A stretch of DNA of 64,000 bases from Tolumonas osonensis (GTDB taxonomy: Bacteria; Pseudomonadota; Gammaproteobacteria; Enterobacterales; Aeromonadaceae): the NCBI RefSeq assembly GCF_014202415.1, contig NZ_JACHGR010000005.1, positions 248,001 through 312,000 of the forward strand, in the 5' to 3' direction. A model generated the notes under the pieces. It did not search any database. It was not told the DNA's origin and was given only the letters and a program-made list of their open reading frames with translations. The first letter of the stretch is position 1. Each line of letters begins with the position of its first letter. Both the position numbers and the translations under genes were made by a program. Shown piece after piece: positions 33,770 through 43,629 of this stretch.

Positions 33770-34539
33770 CGATGTAGAACTCCGTAGCACACGTTATAGG
33801 TGACCGGGAGCAATCCCGTGGGTAACCGGTATCGTTCATACGCCTGTTGCAGGCGAAACAGCTTTTGCCGGGTTAACAACCCCTGACACCGCTCGCCGTT
33901 AACCTGACTTGCACCAATCCGCTTCAGACTCTGCAGAATGGCACTCACATCAGCGTAATGCATGACATGACGGCGAATTTGCCAGGTTTTACATTGCAAA
34001 CCTGCACTCTGTAATACCGAACGAAGTTCCGGTACAGCCATGAACTGATTGATATGTTCATGCTCATCCACAGCTGTCCATGCTTCCCGTAGCTCAAATA
34101 AACTGCCTTCGCTAAGCGTAGCAAAAAGCGCGTAACCCTGTGACGTCAATACTCTTTTTATTTCCCGGAATGCCTGAACCGGGTCATGACACCACTGTAG
34201 TGCCAGGCTGGTAAACACCAGATCCTGCGATTCACTGCTCAGCGGTAATGCTTCCGCATCACCACACACATACCCCTGTGCTTTCTCGCGCAAGGCAGCT
34301 TGTTTCAGCATGCCAGTGGAAATATCCAGCGCCAGCAAATAGCTGCACCATTGTTGCAGATCAGGCAGAAAAAAGCCGGAGCCACATCCCAGATCGAGAC
34401 CATGCCCATATTTTTCATCCGGGATAAGACTCAACAGGTTACGCCCAACCTCTTTCTGTAACAACGCATATTGATCATACGACTGCGCCGCTTTACCAAA
34501 GCGCGAGGCTAATGCCTGTTTATCTACCGGCTCATGCAT
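33766..34539 (-). CDS. bioC: malonyl-ACP O-methyltransferase
   Basis: Methylates malonyl-ACP so that the fatty-acid machinery can build the pimeloyl chain of biotin. 257 residues (E. coli 251). SAM-binding motif I GLDLGCGSGFF near residue 46, LALDISTGML, and DLVFTSLALQWC are class I methyltransferase and BioC features. Overlaps bioF by eight bases and bioD by four. I see no bioH in the window. Confidence 0.93.
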   Translation of the reverse strand: MHEPVDKQALASRFGKAAQSYDQYALLQKEVGRNLLSLIPDEKYGHGLDLGCGSGFFLPDLQQWCSYLLALDISTGMLKQAALREKAQGYVCGDAEALPLSSESQDLVFTSLALQWCHDPVQAFREIKRVLTSQGYALFATLSEGSLFELREAWTAVDEHEHINQFMAVPELRSVLQSAGLQCKTWQIRRHVMHYADVSAILQSLKRIGASQVNGERCQGLLTRQKLFRLQQAYERYRLPTGLLPVTYNVCYGVLHR

Positions 34540-35683
34540 TTGTCGTACACTCTTTTAACTCTTTGAGCAATAAAGAAATATCAGCCTGTTGATGAGCGGC
34601 TGTCAGTGTAATACGCAATCGGGCTGATCCCTTGGGCACGGTTGGCGGACGAATAGCTGAAACCCAGAGCCCTCTGCTCCGTAACCGGTTTGCGGTATTC
34701 ACCGCCTGCTCAGCATCACCAATAATCACCGGCTGAATCGCGGTTTCTGATTCCGGCACATTCAACCCCAGTTCTGCAGCTTCGGCGCGGAATTCTCTGA
34801 TTAAAGACTGCAGATACGCCCGTTCGGAGTCTGCCTGCTTCACCCACTCGATAGCGGAACTGGTTGCATACGCCTGTGCCGGTGGCATATGAGTGCTGTA
34901 AACATAATCCCGGGCAAAGTTAACCAGATAGTCAATGAGTTTCCGGCTACCGCCGACAAAGGCACCAGCCGTACCGAGCGCCTTGCCAAAGGTTGCCATG
35001 CGGATGTGCACACGATCCGGTGGTACATGCTGATGAGACAACGTTCCCCGTCCCTCTGCACCCAGCACACCCAGCCCGTGCGCATCATCGATCATCAACC
35101 AGTTTCCGCTTTGCGCCGCAAGATCGGCTAATTGCCGGCACGGTGCCTGATCGCCATCCATGCTGAACACACCTTCACTGATGATCAGTCCGGACTGCGG
35201 TTGCAGCAGTGAGGCCAGATGAGCCATATCGTTATGACGAAAACGCAGCATTTTCGCTGGCGAATGCGCACCGGCTTCCTGCAGCGAAGCATGATTAAGC
35301 CGGTCCTGATACTGGATATGATCTTTCTGCAGCAATGCCTTAATTACTGCCTGATTGGCCGCGAAGCCGGTAGAAAACAGCAAAACCGCTTCGACCCCCA
35401 GCCACTCCGCCAGAGTCTGTTCTAAATCTGCATGCGCCTGCGTATAGCCGGTTACCAGCGGTGAAGCACCGGAACCTGCGCCCCAGCGATCCAGCCCTTC
35501 CTGCCAGGCTTTGGCTAGGAAAGGCTGCGAGGCTAATCCCAGATAATCATTGCTGGAGAAATTCAGATAGGACTGATCGTGAAGTCTGATGAAACGACTT
35601 TGCCCTGATTGCAGGATCTGACGCTGACGAAGCAGGCCCTCCCGGGCCCGCTCATCCAGTGCCGTTTTTAAATCAAACGGCAT
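34532..35683 (-). CDS. bioF: 8-amino-7-oxononanoate synthase
   Basis: PLP enzyme joining pimeloyl-ACP and alanine. 383 residues (E. coli 384). Motifs: [16 protein letters not shown]-type region [22 protein letters not shown], and the PLP lysine in [13 protein letters not shown]. The frame opens far upstream through bioB, but [18 protein letters not shown] at 35683 is the conserved start; it overlaps the bioB stop by 11 bases. Confidence 0.94.
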   Translation of the reverse strand: MPFDLKTALDERAREGLLRQRQILQSGQSRFIRLHDQSYLNFSSNDYLGLASQPFLAKAWQEGLDRWGAGSGASPLVTGYTQAHADLEQTLAEWLGVEAVLLFSTGFAANQAVIKALLQKDHIQYQDRLNHASLQEAGAHSPAKMLRFRHNDMAHLASLLQPQSGLIISEGVFSMDGDQAPCRQLADLAAQSGNWLMIDDAHGLGVLGAEGRGTLSHQHVPPDRVHIRMATFGKALGTAGAFVGGSRKLIDYLVNFARDYVYSTHMPPAQAYATSSAIEWVKQADSERAYLQSLIREFRAEAAELGLNVPESETAIQPVIIGDAEQAVNTANRLRSRGLWVSAIRPPTVPKGSARLRITLTAAHQQADISLLLKELKECTTNA

Positions 35684-36740
35684 TAGCGGGTGTCCGTGGT
35701 TTACTCGCATCGTAAAACAAGGCACCTTCCGCCTGATCAGCAATCGCTTCCAACAGGGTATGTTCTTCCACCATATCCGGTTTCTGTGCACGCGCTTCCG
35801 GTTTCAGGCCTAAACGGGCAAACAGTTGCATATCTTCGTTGGCATCGGCATTCGGCGTGGTCAGCAATTTGCAGCCATAGAAAATCGAGTTGGCACCCGC
35901 CATGAAGCAGAGCGCCTGCATCTGATCGTTCATCTTTTCACGGCCGGCAGACAAGCGGACATGCGATTTTGGCATCAGAATACGGGCAACCGCGATAGTG
36001 CGGATAAAATCGAACGGATCGAGCTCGTCCTGATTTTCCAGCGGTGTGCCCTTCACTTTCACCAGCATATTGATCGGTACGCTTTCCGGCTGTACCGGCA
36101 GGTTCGCCAGTTGCACCAGCAGTCCGGCACGATCCTGCACCTGCTCGCCCATGCCGACGATACCGCCGGAGCAAATCTTCATGCCGGCATCACGCACATG
36201 CTGCAAGGTTTCCAGACGATCCTGATAGGTACGGGTGGTAATAATGGCGTTATAGAATTCCGGGGAGGTATCGAGGTTGTGGTTGTAATAATCCAGACCA
36301 GCTTCGGCTAGCTGTTTCGCCTGCTCTTCGGTCAGCATACCCAGTGTCATGCAGGTTTCCATGCCCAGATTTTTGACTTCCTGGATCATGCGAATGATAT
36401 ACGGCATGTCGCGGTCACGCGGGTTACGCCAGGCGGCACCCATACAGAAACGGGAGGAACCGGCATCTTTGGCTTCTTTCGCCCGTTGTAGCACTTTTTC
36501 TACTTCCAGCAACGTCTCTTTTTCCAGACCGGTGTTATAGCGCGCGCTTTGCGGACAGTATTTACAGTCTTCCGGGCAGGCGCCGGTTTTGATCGATAAC
36601 AGCGTGCTCACCTGCACTTCATTCGGGTTGAAATGCTGACGGTGAACGGTTTGCGCCTGAAACAGCAGATCATTGAACGGTAATGCAAACAGTGCTTCTA
36701 CTTCGTTGACTGTCCAGTTATGACGAATATTGGCTGACAT
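35673..36740 (-). CDS. bioB: biotin synthase
   Basis: Radical-SAM enzyme inserting sulfur into dethiobiotin. 355 residues (E. coli 346). The [4Fe-4S] motif CPEDCKYC and the block [14 protein letters not shown] are present, as are [21 protein letters not shown] and the auxiliary cluster Arg in [10 protein letters not shown]. The start at 36740 ([18 protein letters not shown]) fits the family; the frame is open 21 codons further into the promoter region. First gene of bioBFCD, divergent from bioA. Confidence 0.95.
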   Translation of the reverse strand: MSANIRHNWTVNEVEALFALPFNDLLFQAQTVHRQHFNPNEVQVSTLLSIKTGACPEDCKYCPQSARYNTGLEKETLLEVEKVLQRAKEAKDAGSSRFCMGAAWRNPRDRDMPYIIRMIQEVKNLGMETCMTLGMLTEEQAKQLAEAGLDYYNHNLDTSPEFYNAIITTRTYQDRLETLQHVRDAGMKICSGGIVGMGEQVQDRAGLLVQLANLPVQPESVPINMLVKVKGTPLENQDELDPFDFIRTIAVARILMPKSHVRLSAGREKMNDQMQALCFMAGANSIFYGCKLLTTPNADANEDMQLFARLGLKPEARAQKPDMVEEHTLLEAIADQAEGALFYDASKPRTPANAV

Positions 36741-36769
36741 TGTTATCGGTACTCTGCGACGGAAATAAT

Positions 36770-36803
36770 TTGGATAGTCTATGTCTGGCCGGTAAACTGT
36801 CAA
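36770..36803. promoter_or_regulatory. face-to-face bioA and bioB promoters
   Basis: Leftward (bioB): TTGACA (36803-36798) and TAGACT (36781-36776), 16-base spacer. Rightward (bioA): TTGGAT (36770-36775) and TAAACT (36793-36798), 17-base spacer. The two promoters occupy the same 34 bp, the classic E. coli arrangement controlled by BirA. I cannot see a clear TTGTAAACC-type BirA operator; only a loose inverted repeat (TTGGATAGT / ACTGTCAAT) is present. Confidence 0.6.
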
Positions 36804-36840
36804 TCAAAAATGAAATCTGATATTTACATCAGGACAAATA

Positions 36841-38112
36841 ATGAACAATCAGCAATTTGATAGCCAGCATATCTGGCACCCTTATACTTCTCTGACAAAA
36901 CCACTGCCGGTCTATCCGGTGAAACGCGCCGAGGGTGTTTATCTCGAACTGGAGGATGGTCGCCGCCTGATCGATGGCATGTCGTCCTGGTGGGCCTGCA
37001 TTCACGGCTACAACGTACCGGAACTGAACAACGCGATTCAGCGCCAGCTACAGGATATGGCGCATGTCATGTTTGGCGGCATCACTCACCAGCCCGCCAT
37101 TGATTTGTGCCATAAGCTGGTTGAATTGACGCCGGATGGTCTGGATCGTGTCTTTCTGGCTGATTCCGGATCTGTCGCAGTGGAAGTGTCACTGAAAATG
37201 GCCATCCAGTACTGGCACAGTAAAGGCACACCACGGCATCGTTTTCTGACTATCCGCAACGGTTATCATGGCGATACCTTTGGTGCGATGAGTGTCTGTG
37301 ATCCGCAGGGCGGTATGCACGAACTCTATACCGGCTTTTTGCCAGAACACCTGTTTGCCAACGCGCCTCAGTGCAAACCAGATGAGGAATGGCAGGAAGA
37401 CGATATCGCTGATTTCGCCGTAATGCTGGCTGAACATCAGCACGAGATTGCCGCCGTTATTCTGGAACCGATTGTTCAGGGTGCCGGTGGTATGCGCTTT
37501 TATCACCCGCAATATCTGCGCCGGGTAAGAGAGTTATGCGATGACTACCAGATCCTGCTGATTGTCGACGAAATCGCGACTGGCTTCGGCCGTACCGGTA
37601 AACTGTTTGCCTGTGAATGGGCCGGTATTACGCCGGATATCATGTGTCTGGGTAAAGCGCTGACCGGTGGCTACATGACGCTTTCAGCGACACTCACCAC
37701 TGAAAAAGTCGCAACGACCATTTGTAACGGCAAGGCGGGTGTACTGATGCACGGCCCGACGTTCATGGGGAATCCGCTGGCCTGCGCCGTCGCCAACGCC
37801 TCGCTGGATCTGTTAGTGAATTCGCCCTGGCAGCAACGCGTCTGTCAGATAGAAAAACAGCTGCATGAAGAGCTGGCTATTTACCGGGATCATCCTGCTG
37901 TCGCAGATGTCCGGGTGTTGGGCGCCATTGGCGTGGTGGAAACCAGGAACCCCGTCAATATGGCAGAACTGCAGGCTATTTTCGTAGAACAAGGCGTCTG
38001 GATCCGCCCGTTCGGGCGACTGATCTACATCATGCCGCCTTTTGTTATGCCATCTGACGAATTAAGGCAGCTCACACACGCAATCGGCATCGGGCTCAAT
38101 ACCATGATCTGA
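36841..38112 (+). CDS. bioA: adenosylmethionine-8-amino-7-oxononanoate aminotransferase
   Basis: Converts 8-amino-7-oxononanoate to 7,8-diaminopelargonate using SAM as amino donor. 423 residues (E. coli 429). Motifs: [71 protein letters not shown] and the PLP lysine in [16 protein letters not shown] precedes the ATG by seven bases. Its last 51 bases overlap the 3' end of the convergent LysR gene. Confidence 0.95.
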   Translation: MNNQQFDSQHIWHPYTSLTKPLPVYPVKRAEGVYLELEDGRRLIDGMSSWWACIHGYNVPELNNAIQRQLQDMAHVMFGGITHQPAIDLCHKLVELTPDGLDRVFLADSGSVAVEVSLKMAIQYWHSKGTPRHRFLTIRNGYHGDTFGAMSVCDPQGGMHELYTGFLPEHLFANAPQCKPDEEWQEDDIADFAVMLAEHQHEIAAVILEPIVQGAGGMRFYHPQYLRRVRELCDDYQILLIVDEIATGFGRTGKLFACEWAGITPDIMCLGKALTGGYMTLSATLTTEKVATTICNGKAGVLMHGPTFMGNPLACAVANASLDLLVNSPWQQRVCQIEKQLHEELAIYRDHPAVADVRVLGAIGVVETRNPVNMAELQAIFVEQGVWIRPFGRLIYIMPPFVMPSDELRQLTHAIGIGLNTMI

Positions 38113-39069
38113 ATAAATAAAAGGATGCTCTGCTGATAACGATGCTTCCTTGATCTCCTCCCATTCCTGAATGGTACGCTGCAACCACTGTGCAAACGCC
38201 TGATAACGCGGGCGTTGAACATGTTCGCGGGAGCAAAAAAGCTGATAGCCCATGCCGGACGGAATTTTATAATCCACCGGCACAACCAGTTCACCTCGTA
38301 ATACTGCCGGCATCGCCAGGAACCAACGCCCCATAGCCAGTCCCATGCCATGTTTGGCTGCTTCCAACGCCATGGCGTGCTGATTAAACACATATTTCCG
38401 GTTGGTATGCGGTAACACCACCCCGGTTGCCTGGCTCCAGTGCTGCCATTCATACCCAAACTCAAACTGTTCCAGCGATTCAGTACAATGTAGCAACGAG
38501 CATTTTCTGAAGTCCGTCTTGTCTTCGCTCAGCAACCCGTGGCTGGCCGCATATTCCGGGCTACAGACCGGTACCAGCCACTCCTCCAGTAACGGCCAGG
38601 AATGCAGATGCGGCAGACTGGCATTGCCATAATAAACGGCCATATCCACCGGCTCGGTTTCAAAATTCGGCAAACCATGCTGACCGTAAAACAACAGATC
38701 CAGCGAGCGGTACATGGTTTTAAAACTGGTAAGCCGGGGCATTAACCATAACTGACCAAACGCAGACGGCAAACCAATACAGAGCATGCCTCTGAGCTCG
38801 TTAAACCGGATATCTTCAATCACTTCATTGATCTGCTGCAATGAGCTGGTTAATGCCTGCAGCAACTGTTCTCCCTCCGGGGTCAGTACCAGTTTGCGCG
38901 TCAGCCGGATAAACAGCTTGAATTTCAGCAACTCCTCCAGACGACGGATCCGCTGACTAATGGCCCCCTGCGTCAGAAACAGTTCTTCCGCCGCCTTGGT
39001 GAAGCTCAGGTGCCGGGCTGACACCTCAAAGGTATGCAACAGCGCCAGCATGCTCTGTTCTACTAACAT
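38062..39069 (-). CDS. LysR-family regulator, GcvA/DsdC-like
   Basis: 335 residues. The HTH (about 8-66: [39 protein letters not shown]) and effector domain resemble the GcvA/DsdC branch ([31 protein letters not shown]). Divergent from the GH4 phospho-glycosidase gene with about 120 bases between starts, so that gene is the likely target. The C-terminus is somewhat long and its last 17 codons overlap bioA in the opposite sense; an earlier stop would remove this overlap but none is present. Confidence 0.87.
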   Translation of the reverse strand: MLVEQSMLALLHTFEVSARHLSFTKAAEELFLTQGAISQRIRRLEELLKFKLFIRLTRKLVLTPEGEQLLQALTSSLQQINEVIEDIRFNELRGMLCIGLPSAFGQLWLMPRLTSFKTMYRSLDLLFYGQHGLPNFETEPVDMAVYYGNASLPHLHSWPLLEEWLVPVCSPEYAASHGLLSEDKTDFRKCSLLHCTESLEQFEFGYEWQHWSQATGVVLPHTNRKYVFNQHAMALEAAKHGMGLAMGRWFLAMPAVLRGELVVPVDYKIPSGMGYQLFCSREHVQRPRYQAFAQWLQRTIQEWEEIKEASLSAEHPFIYSDHGIEPDADCVCELP

Positions 39070-39188
39070 GGTTTTCTCTCCTACCTATACATTAATCATA
39101 TTAATCCATAGTGTGATTTATTTCGCTTTTAGATTAGATGAAACCGGTTACACTTTTTTCATAGACACAAACAAAGGACAACGAAGTC

Positions 39189-40523
39189 ATGAAAAAAGAT
39201 CTGAAAATTGCCATTATCGGTGCTGGTTCCAGCTATACCCCTGAACTGATTGATGGCTTAATTGCCCGCAGCAGCCAGCTGCCAATCACTGAAGTGCGCC
39301 TGGTCGATATTGATGAAGGCTGGCATAAAGCAGAAATCATTCTTTCCCTGACCCGTCGCATGTTTGAACATGCCGGTCTGCCGGTAAAAGTCATCCTGAC
39401 ACAGGATCGTAAAGAAGCACTGACCGATGTCGATTTCGTCTGCTCTCAGTTCCGCGTAGGCTGTCTGGATGCCCGTATCCGTGATGAACGCATCTCCCTG
39501 AAATATGGCATGTTAGGTCAGGAAACCAACGGTCTGGGTGGTTTTGCCAAAGCACAACGTTCTATTCCGGCAACCCTGGATATCTGCCGCGATATCGAAA
39601 AATACAGCCCGAACGCCTGGTTACTGAACTTCACCAACCCGTCAGGCATGGTTACTGAAGCGGTCCTGCGTCATACCAAAGTTAAAACTGTGGGCCTGTG
39701 CAACGTACCCGTACTGATGCAAAAAGGCATGGCTCAGGTACTGAATGCCGAAGAACAAGATGTTTTCGTCCAGGTTGCAGGTCTTAACCACTTTATCTTT
39801 GCCCGTCAGGTGAATTATCAGGGCGAAGACAAGATGGATTATGCGCTGGAAGAGTTCCTGAATGACAACCAGGCCTTCAATCCGAAAAACATTCCGTCAC
39901 TGAAATGGCCACGTAAATTGCTGGCAAACCGCCATCAGATCCCATGTCCGTACCTGCGTTATTACTTCAGCTCTGATGACACCTACCAGAAATCTGTCCA
40001 TGAAGCAGAAACTGAAGGTACCCGTGGTGAAGTGGTAAAAGCACTGGAAGAAAAACTGTTCGAGATCTACAGCAATCCGGATCTGTACGTTAAACCAAAA
40101 GAGCTGGAAGGCCGCGGTGGTCAGTACTATTCCGATGCAGCCTGTGATCTGATGAGTGCCATCTATAACGACAAGCGTACTCTGATGCACGTTAACACCC
40201 GCAATAATGGCACCATTGCCGGTCTGCCGGATGATTGCGCAGTGGAAGTCACATCAGTGATCACCAAGTCAGGCCCGATGCCTCTGAACGTTGCGCCATT
40301 TGACCCGGACACACTGGCCATGCTGCAACTGATGAAAACGTTTGAACGCTTTACCATTGATGCAGCGGTAAACGGCGATTATCAGAGTGCACTGCGTGCC
40401 CTGACGCTGAACCCGCTGGTTAAAAATGGCAAAGTACTGGAAGCAGCACTGGATGAAACTATCCGTGAAAACATCCAGTATATGCCTCAGTTCCAGGCTT
40501 ACTACGAAGCCAACCTGAAATAA
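39189..40523 (+). CDS. GH4 family 6-phospho-glycosidase (probable 6-phospho-beta-glucosidase)
   Basis: 444 residues. NAD-binding start IAIIGAGSSYTPELIDG, the Mn ligands Cys171 (GLCNVPVL) and His201 (AGLNHFIF), and NFTNPSGMVTEAV are GH4 hallmarks. The Cys-Asn-Val/Ile-Pro form is the 6-phospho-beta-glucosidase (CelF/LicH/BglT) type. These enzymes hydrolyse PTS-phosphorylated disaccharides by an NAD-dependent redox mechanism. No PTS gene lies beside it, so its phosphorylated substrate must be made elsewhere. AAAGGACAACGAAG precedes the ATG. Confidence 0.88.
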   Translation: MKKDLKIAIIGAGSSYTPELIDGLIARSSQLPITEVRLVDIDEGWHKAEIILSLTRRMFEHAGLPVKVILTQDRKEALTDVDFVCSQFRVGCLDARIRDERISLKYGMLGQETNGLGGFAKAQRSIPATLDICRDIEKYSPNAWLLNFTNPSGMVTEAVLRHTKVKTVGLCNVPVLMQKGMAQVLNAEEQDVFVQVAGLNHFIFARQVNYQGEDKMDYALEEFLNDNQAFNPKNIPSLKWPRKLLANRHQIPCPYLRYYFSSDDTYQKSVHEAETEGTRGEVVKALEEKLFEIYSNPDLYVKPKELEGRGGQYYSDAACDLMSAIYNDKRTLMHVNTRNNGTIAGLPDDCAVEVTSVITKSGPMPLNVAPFDPDTLAMLQLMKTFERFTIDAAVNGDYQSALRALTLNPLVKNGKVLEAALDETIRENIQYMPQFQAYYEANLK

Positions 40524-40585
40524 GTTACAAAGGACGGCGCAATGCCGTCCTCCCGGTAGTTCTCTAAAGTGTACCCGTGTGTGTC

Positions 40586-40630
40586 AAAACGCAGGATGCG
40601 TTTTTTCCGGGAGTGTTAACTCCCGGTTTT
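40586..40630 (+). terminator. tandem terminators after the GH4 gene
   Basis: Two stems in a row: AAAACGC-AGGAT-GCGTTTTTT (40587-40606), then CCGGGAG-TGTTAA-CTCCCGG followed by TTTTC (40607-40630). A further stem GGACGGC/GCCGTCC (40532-40550) directly follows the stop codon. Confidence 0.8.
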
Positions 40631-40713
40631 CTTATTTGCAAATCCGAATTAAATATCGAACAGAAAAGTACGCTCTGTTAGACTAAACCCGTTTCAGGCA
40701 ACGAGATTCTGTA

Positions 40714-41511
40714 ATGCGTATTTCCATTACCGGAAAAATCTGTTTCATTCTGCTGATCATCTTCTCTCTGGTCTTAATCAGTACCACGCTGTATCAGGCT
40801 TTCCGTGAACGAGAGCTGGTTCTTAAACTGAGTACAGAACATGTCTCATCGCTGCTGCAAAGTCACCGGAATGGTCTGAATCAAATCATTAATGATCATC
40901 CTGAACGTGTGGAAGCATTTCAGCAAAACCTGCTCCGACAGGAATATGTCCTGAAAGTAAAATGGATCCAGGATCAAAACAGCGCCGCATCTGCTCCGGC
41001 TGATAACAAAAACCTGCCCGCAGATCAGCAGGAAAAAATGGCGTTACAGGGACAACAGCTACAACAAACCATCAGTCACAATGGCCGGACGACTATCGTC
41101 GCGCTGATGCCCTACTACAACCCGGAACAGACTGCTCCGAACGCCAAGCCTATTGCGGCAATCCGGCTGGAGTACTCACTGGATAAACAGCTGGATGCCG
41201 TGGAACAACACATTCTGATTTCAGCCATCATGCTTTCTGCGATTTTTAGTGGTGTCTTACTGATGACACTGACGATTATCCGTAAACAGATTGTTCTGCC
41301 GCTGCAAAAATTGCGGCAGGCAATTGATGATGTCACCGACTTTGATGACATATCCACTCGCCTGCCAATTGTTCAGAATGATGAAATTGATCAGCTGAAT
41401 GACAGCTTTAATCAGCTGATGGAACGGCTGTCAGTGAAAGTCGGCGAAGGCAGACAGAATATCCCCCAAGCCGAATGGGATGATAACCAAAGACCCCCTC
41501 CGCTGAGCTAA
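40714..41511 (+). CDS. HAMP-domain membrane protein of unknown function
   Basis: 265 residues. Membrane helix 1 at about 9-27, a periplasmic domain of about 135 residues with a Gln- and Ala-rich coil, helix 2 at about 165-188, then a HAMP domain (about 189-243; LPLQKLRQAIDDV ... NDEIDQLNDSFNQLMERL). There is no kinase, cyclase or methyl-accepting output after the HAMP; the last ~25 residues are polar. The frame ends at a clean stop and no fused partner follows, so it is a truncated-type sensor or a partner of another signalling protein. I do not recognise it. Confidence 0.75.
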   Translation: MRISITGKICFILLIIFSLVLISTTLYQAFRERELVLKLSTEHVSSLLQSHRNGLNQIINDHPERVEAFQQNLLRQEYVLKVKWIQDQNSAASAPADNKNLPADQQEKMALQGQQLQQTISHNGRTTIVALMPYYNPEQTAPNAKPIAAIRLEYSLDKQLDAVEQHILISAIMLSAIFSGVLLMTLTIIRKQIVLPLQKLRQAIDDVTDFDDISTRLPIVQNDEIDQLNDSFNQLMERLSVKVGEGRQNIPQAEWDDNQRPPPLS

Positions 41512-41642
41512 AAAACACCGCTCCGGCATAAAAAGACGATTCAGTCATACATTAGCCTTGAGACATTCGCTCACCAAGGTAAGATGAGACATTTTCATAT
41601 TGGCTAAGCCAAATATAATTATTAAATGGAGAAGTAATTCAG

Positions 41643-43043
41643 ATGACTCACGTTCCCGTAGTTGACGTGCTGCAGGGTAAATACGCCGTTGGCACCACCC
41701 TGACAGTAAAAGGCTGGATCCGCACCCGTCGTGATTCCAAAGCTGGTATTTCGTTCCTGGCTATTCATGATGGTTCCTGTTTTGCTCCTGTGCAGGCCGT
41801 CGTACCAAATACCCTGTCAAATTACGAAAGCGATGTACTGCGTCTGACCACCTCCTGCTCTGTTGAAGTCACCGGCGTAGTAAAAGCGTCTGAAGGCTCA
41901 GGCCAGCAGTTTGAAATTGCTGCTGATGACGTCAAAGTGCTGGGCTTCGTTGAAGATCCGGACACCTACCCGATGGCACCAAAACGCCATTCTGTGGAAT
42001 ATCTGCGTGAACATGCCCACTTGCGTGTTCGTACCAACATGATGGGTGCCGTTACCCGCGTACGTAACTGTATTGCTCAGGCAATTCATCGTTTCTTCCA
42101 TGATGAAGGCTTTATGTGGATCGCTACCCCGCTGATCACTGCTTCTGACTGTGAAGGTGCTGGTGAAATGTTCCGTGTCTCTACGCTGGACATGGAAAAC
42201 CTGCCACGTACAGATAAAGGCGCGATTGATTACAACCAGGATTTCTTCGGTAAAGAAGCCTTCCTGACCGTATCCGGTCAGCTGAACCTGGAAACCTACG
42301 CCTGTGCCATGTCCAAGGTTTACACCTTTGGTCCGACATTCCGCGCAGAAAACTCCAACACCAGCCGTCATCTGGCCGAGTTCTGGATGGTTGAGCCTGA
42401 AGTCGCGTTTGCCGACCTGAACGATAACGCGGCACTGGCAGAAAAACTGCTGAAATATGTTTTCACCGCAGTTCTGAACGAACGTCGTGACGATATGGAA
42501 TTCTTTGCCGAGCGTGTCGATAAAGACGCCATCACTCGTCTGGAACAGTTCGTCAAAGCCGATTTCGCGCAGGTTGATTACACCGATGCGATCGAAATCC
42601 TGAAAAACAGCGGTCGTACCTTTGAATTCCCGGTTGAATGGGGTATCGACATGTCTTCCGAGCACGAACGTTATCTGGCGGAAGAACATTTCAAAGCACC
42701 GGTCGTCGTTAAAAACTATCCGAAAGACATCAAGGCGTTCTACATGCGCCTGAACGATGACGGTAAAACCGTTGCCGCGATGGACGTACTGGCTCCAGGC
42801 ATCGGGGAAATCATCGGCGGTTCACAGCGTGAAGAACGTCTGGACGTACTGGATGCCCGTCTGGCTGAAATGGGCCTGAACAAGGAAGATTACTGGTGGT
42901 ATCGCGACCTGCGTCGTTACGGCACTGTACCTCACTCCGGTTTCGGTCTGGGCTTTGAACGCCTGGTAGTTTATGTTACCGGTATGGGCAACGTACGTGA
43001 CGTGATTCCATTCCCACGTACCCCGCGTAACGCAGAATACTAA
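41643..43043 (+). CDS. asnS: asparaginyl-tRNA synthetase
   Basis: Charges tRNA-Asn, four genes of which lie at 9.3-10.1 kb. 466 residues, identical in length to E. coli AsnS. N-terminal OB-fold (about 18-100, [24 protein letters not shown]) and class II core with [25 protein letters not shown] (motif 2) and [27 protein letters not shown] (motif 3). GGAGAAG precedes the ATG. Ends at a terminator shared with ogt. Confidence 0.97.
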   Translation: MTHVPVVDVLQGKYAVGTTLTVKGWIRTRRDSKAGISFLAIHDGSCFAPVQAVVPNTLSNYESDVLRLTTSCSVEVTGVVKASEGSGQQFEIAADDVKVLGFVEDPDTYPMAPKRHSVEYLREHAHLRVRTNMMGAVTRVRNCIAQAIHRFFHDEGFMWIATPLITASDCEGAGEMFRVSTLDMENLPRTDKGAIDYNQDFFGKEAFLTVSGQLNLETYACAMSKVYTFGPTFRAENSNTSRHLAEFWMVEPEVAFADLNDNAALAEKLLKYVFTAVLNERRDDMEFFAERVDKDAITRLEQFVKADFAQVDYTDAIEILKNSGRTFEFPVEWGIDMSSEHERYLAEEHFKAPVVVKNYPKDIKAFYMRLNDDGKTVAAMDVLAPGIGEIIGGSQREERLDVLDARLAEMGLNKEDYWWYRDLRRYGTVPHSGFGLGFERLVVYVTGMGNVRDVIPFPRTPRNAEY

Positions 43044-43062
43044 TCACCGTATTCCGGAAAGA

Positions 43063-43098
43063 ATAAAGGCCAGTCATCATGTACTGGCCTTTGTTTTA
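43063..43098. terminator. terminator between asnS and ogt
   Basis: AAAGGCCAGT (43065-43074) pairs with ACTGGCCTTT (43083-43092), followed by TGTTTT. The A-rich flank allows use in both directions by the convergent genes. Confidence 0.88.
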
Positions 43099-43139
43099 TG
43101 TATTGTGGTTACTTTCGCCTGTAATAATCAGCTACCTGA

Positions 43140-43613
43140 TCAGCGATACTTCTGTTCGTGCGCAAGCAACCACTGCTTCATGGCTAGTCCACCACCATAG
43201 CCAACCAGACTGCCATTAGCGCCAACCACACGGTGGCAAGGCACGATAATGGCTATCGGATTCCGGTTGTTCGCCATGCCCACAGCACGTACAGCCTTAG
43301 GTCGTCCGATTTGTTCGGCTACCGCCTTATAACTGACGGTAGAACCATACGGTATCGTTTGCAGGGCCTGCCAGTCTGCCAGCTGAAACTCCGTACCCTG
43401 CATAGCCAGCGGTACAGAAAATTCTTTCCGGCTCCCGGCAAAATACTCCTGCAATTGCTGATGAGCCATCACAAGAACAGGATGAGATGGGCTCTCTATG
43501 TTCTCAGCATCATCAGGAACGTAATTCAGATGCAACGATTGCAGACCGGACTCTGTCGCCTGTAAGCGAAAATATCCTACGGGAGACTGAAAAACACTCA
43601 CTGCAATCGTCAT
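43140..43613 (-). CDS. ogt: methylated-DNA-protein cysteine methyltransferase
   Basis: Suicide repair of O6-methylguanine and O4-methylthymine. 157 residues with the acceptor-Cys motif PCHRVVGANGSLVGYGGGLAMK and RAVGMANNRNPIAIIV. Size and lack of an Ada regulatory domain indicate Ogt. It lies downstream of purT with 16 bases between, so the two may be co-transcribed; no Ada box was seen. Confidence 0.9.
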   Translation of the reverse strand: MTIAVSVFQSPVGYFRLQATESGLQSLHLNYVPDDAENIESPSHPVLVMAHQQLQEYFAGSRKEFSVPLAMQGTEFQLADWQALQTIPYGSTVSYKAVAEQIGRPKAVRAVGMANNRNPIAIIVPCHRVVGANGSLVGYGGGLAMKQWLLAHEQKYR

Positions 43614-43629
43614 AAATCACCTGTTCCTA

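Noticed and set aside
36741..36840. BirA operator between bioB and bioA
   Set aside because: Half-sites match the consensus too weakly to annotate; reported only as an open question.
41898..42689. 263-codon open frame antisense to asnS
   Set aside because: Entirely inside a highly conserved synthetase gene and without family features.
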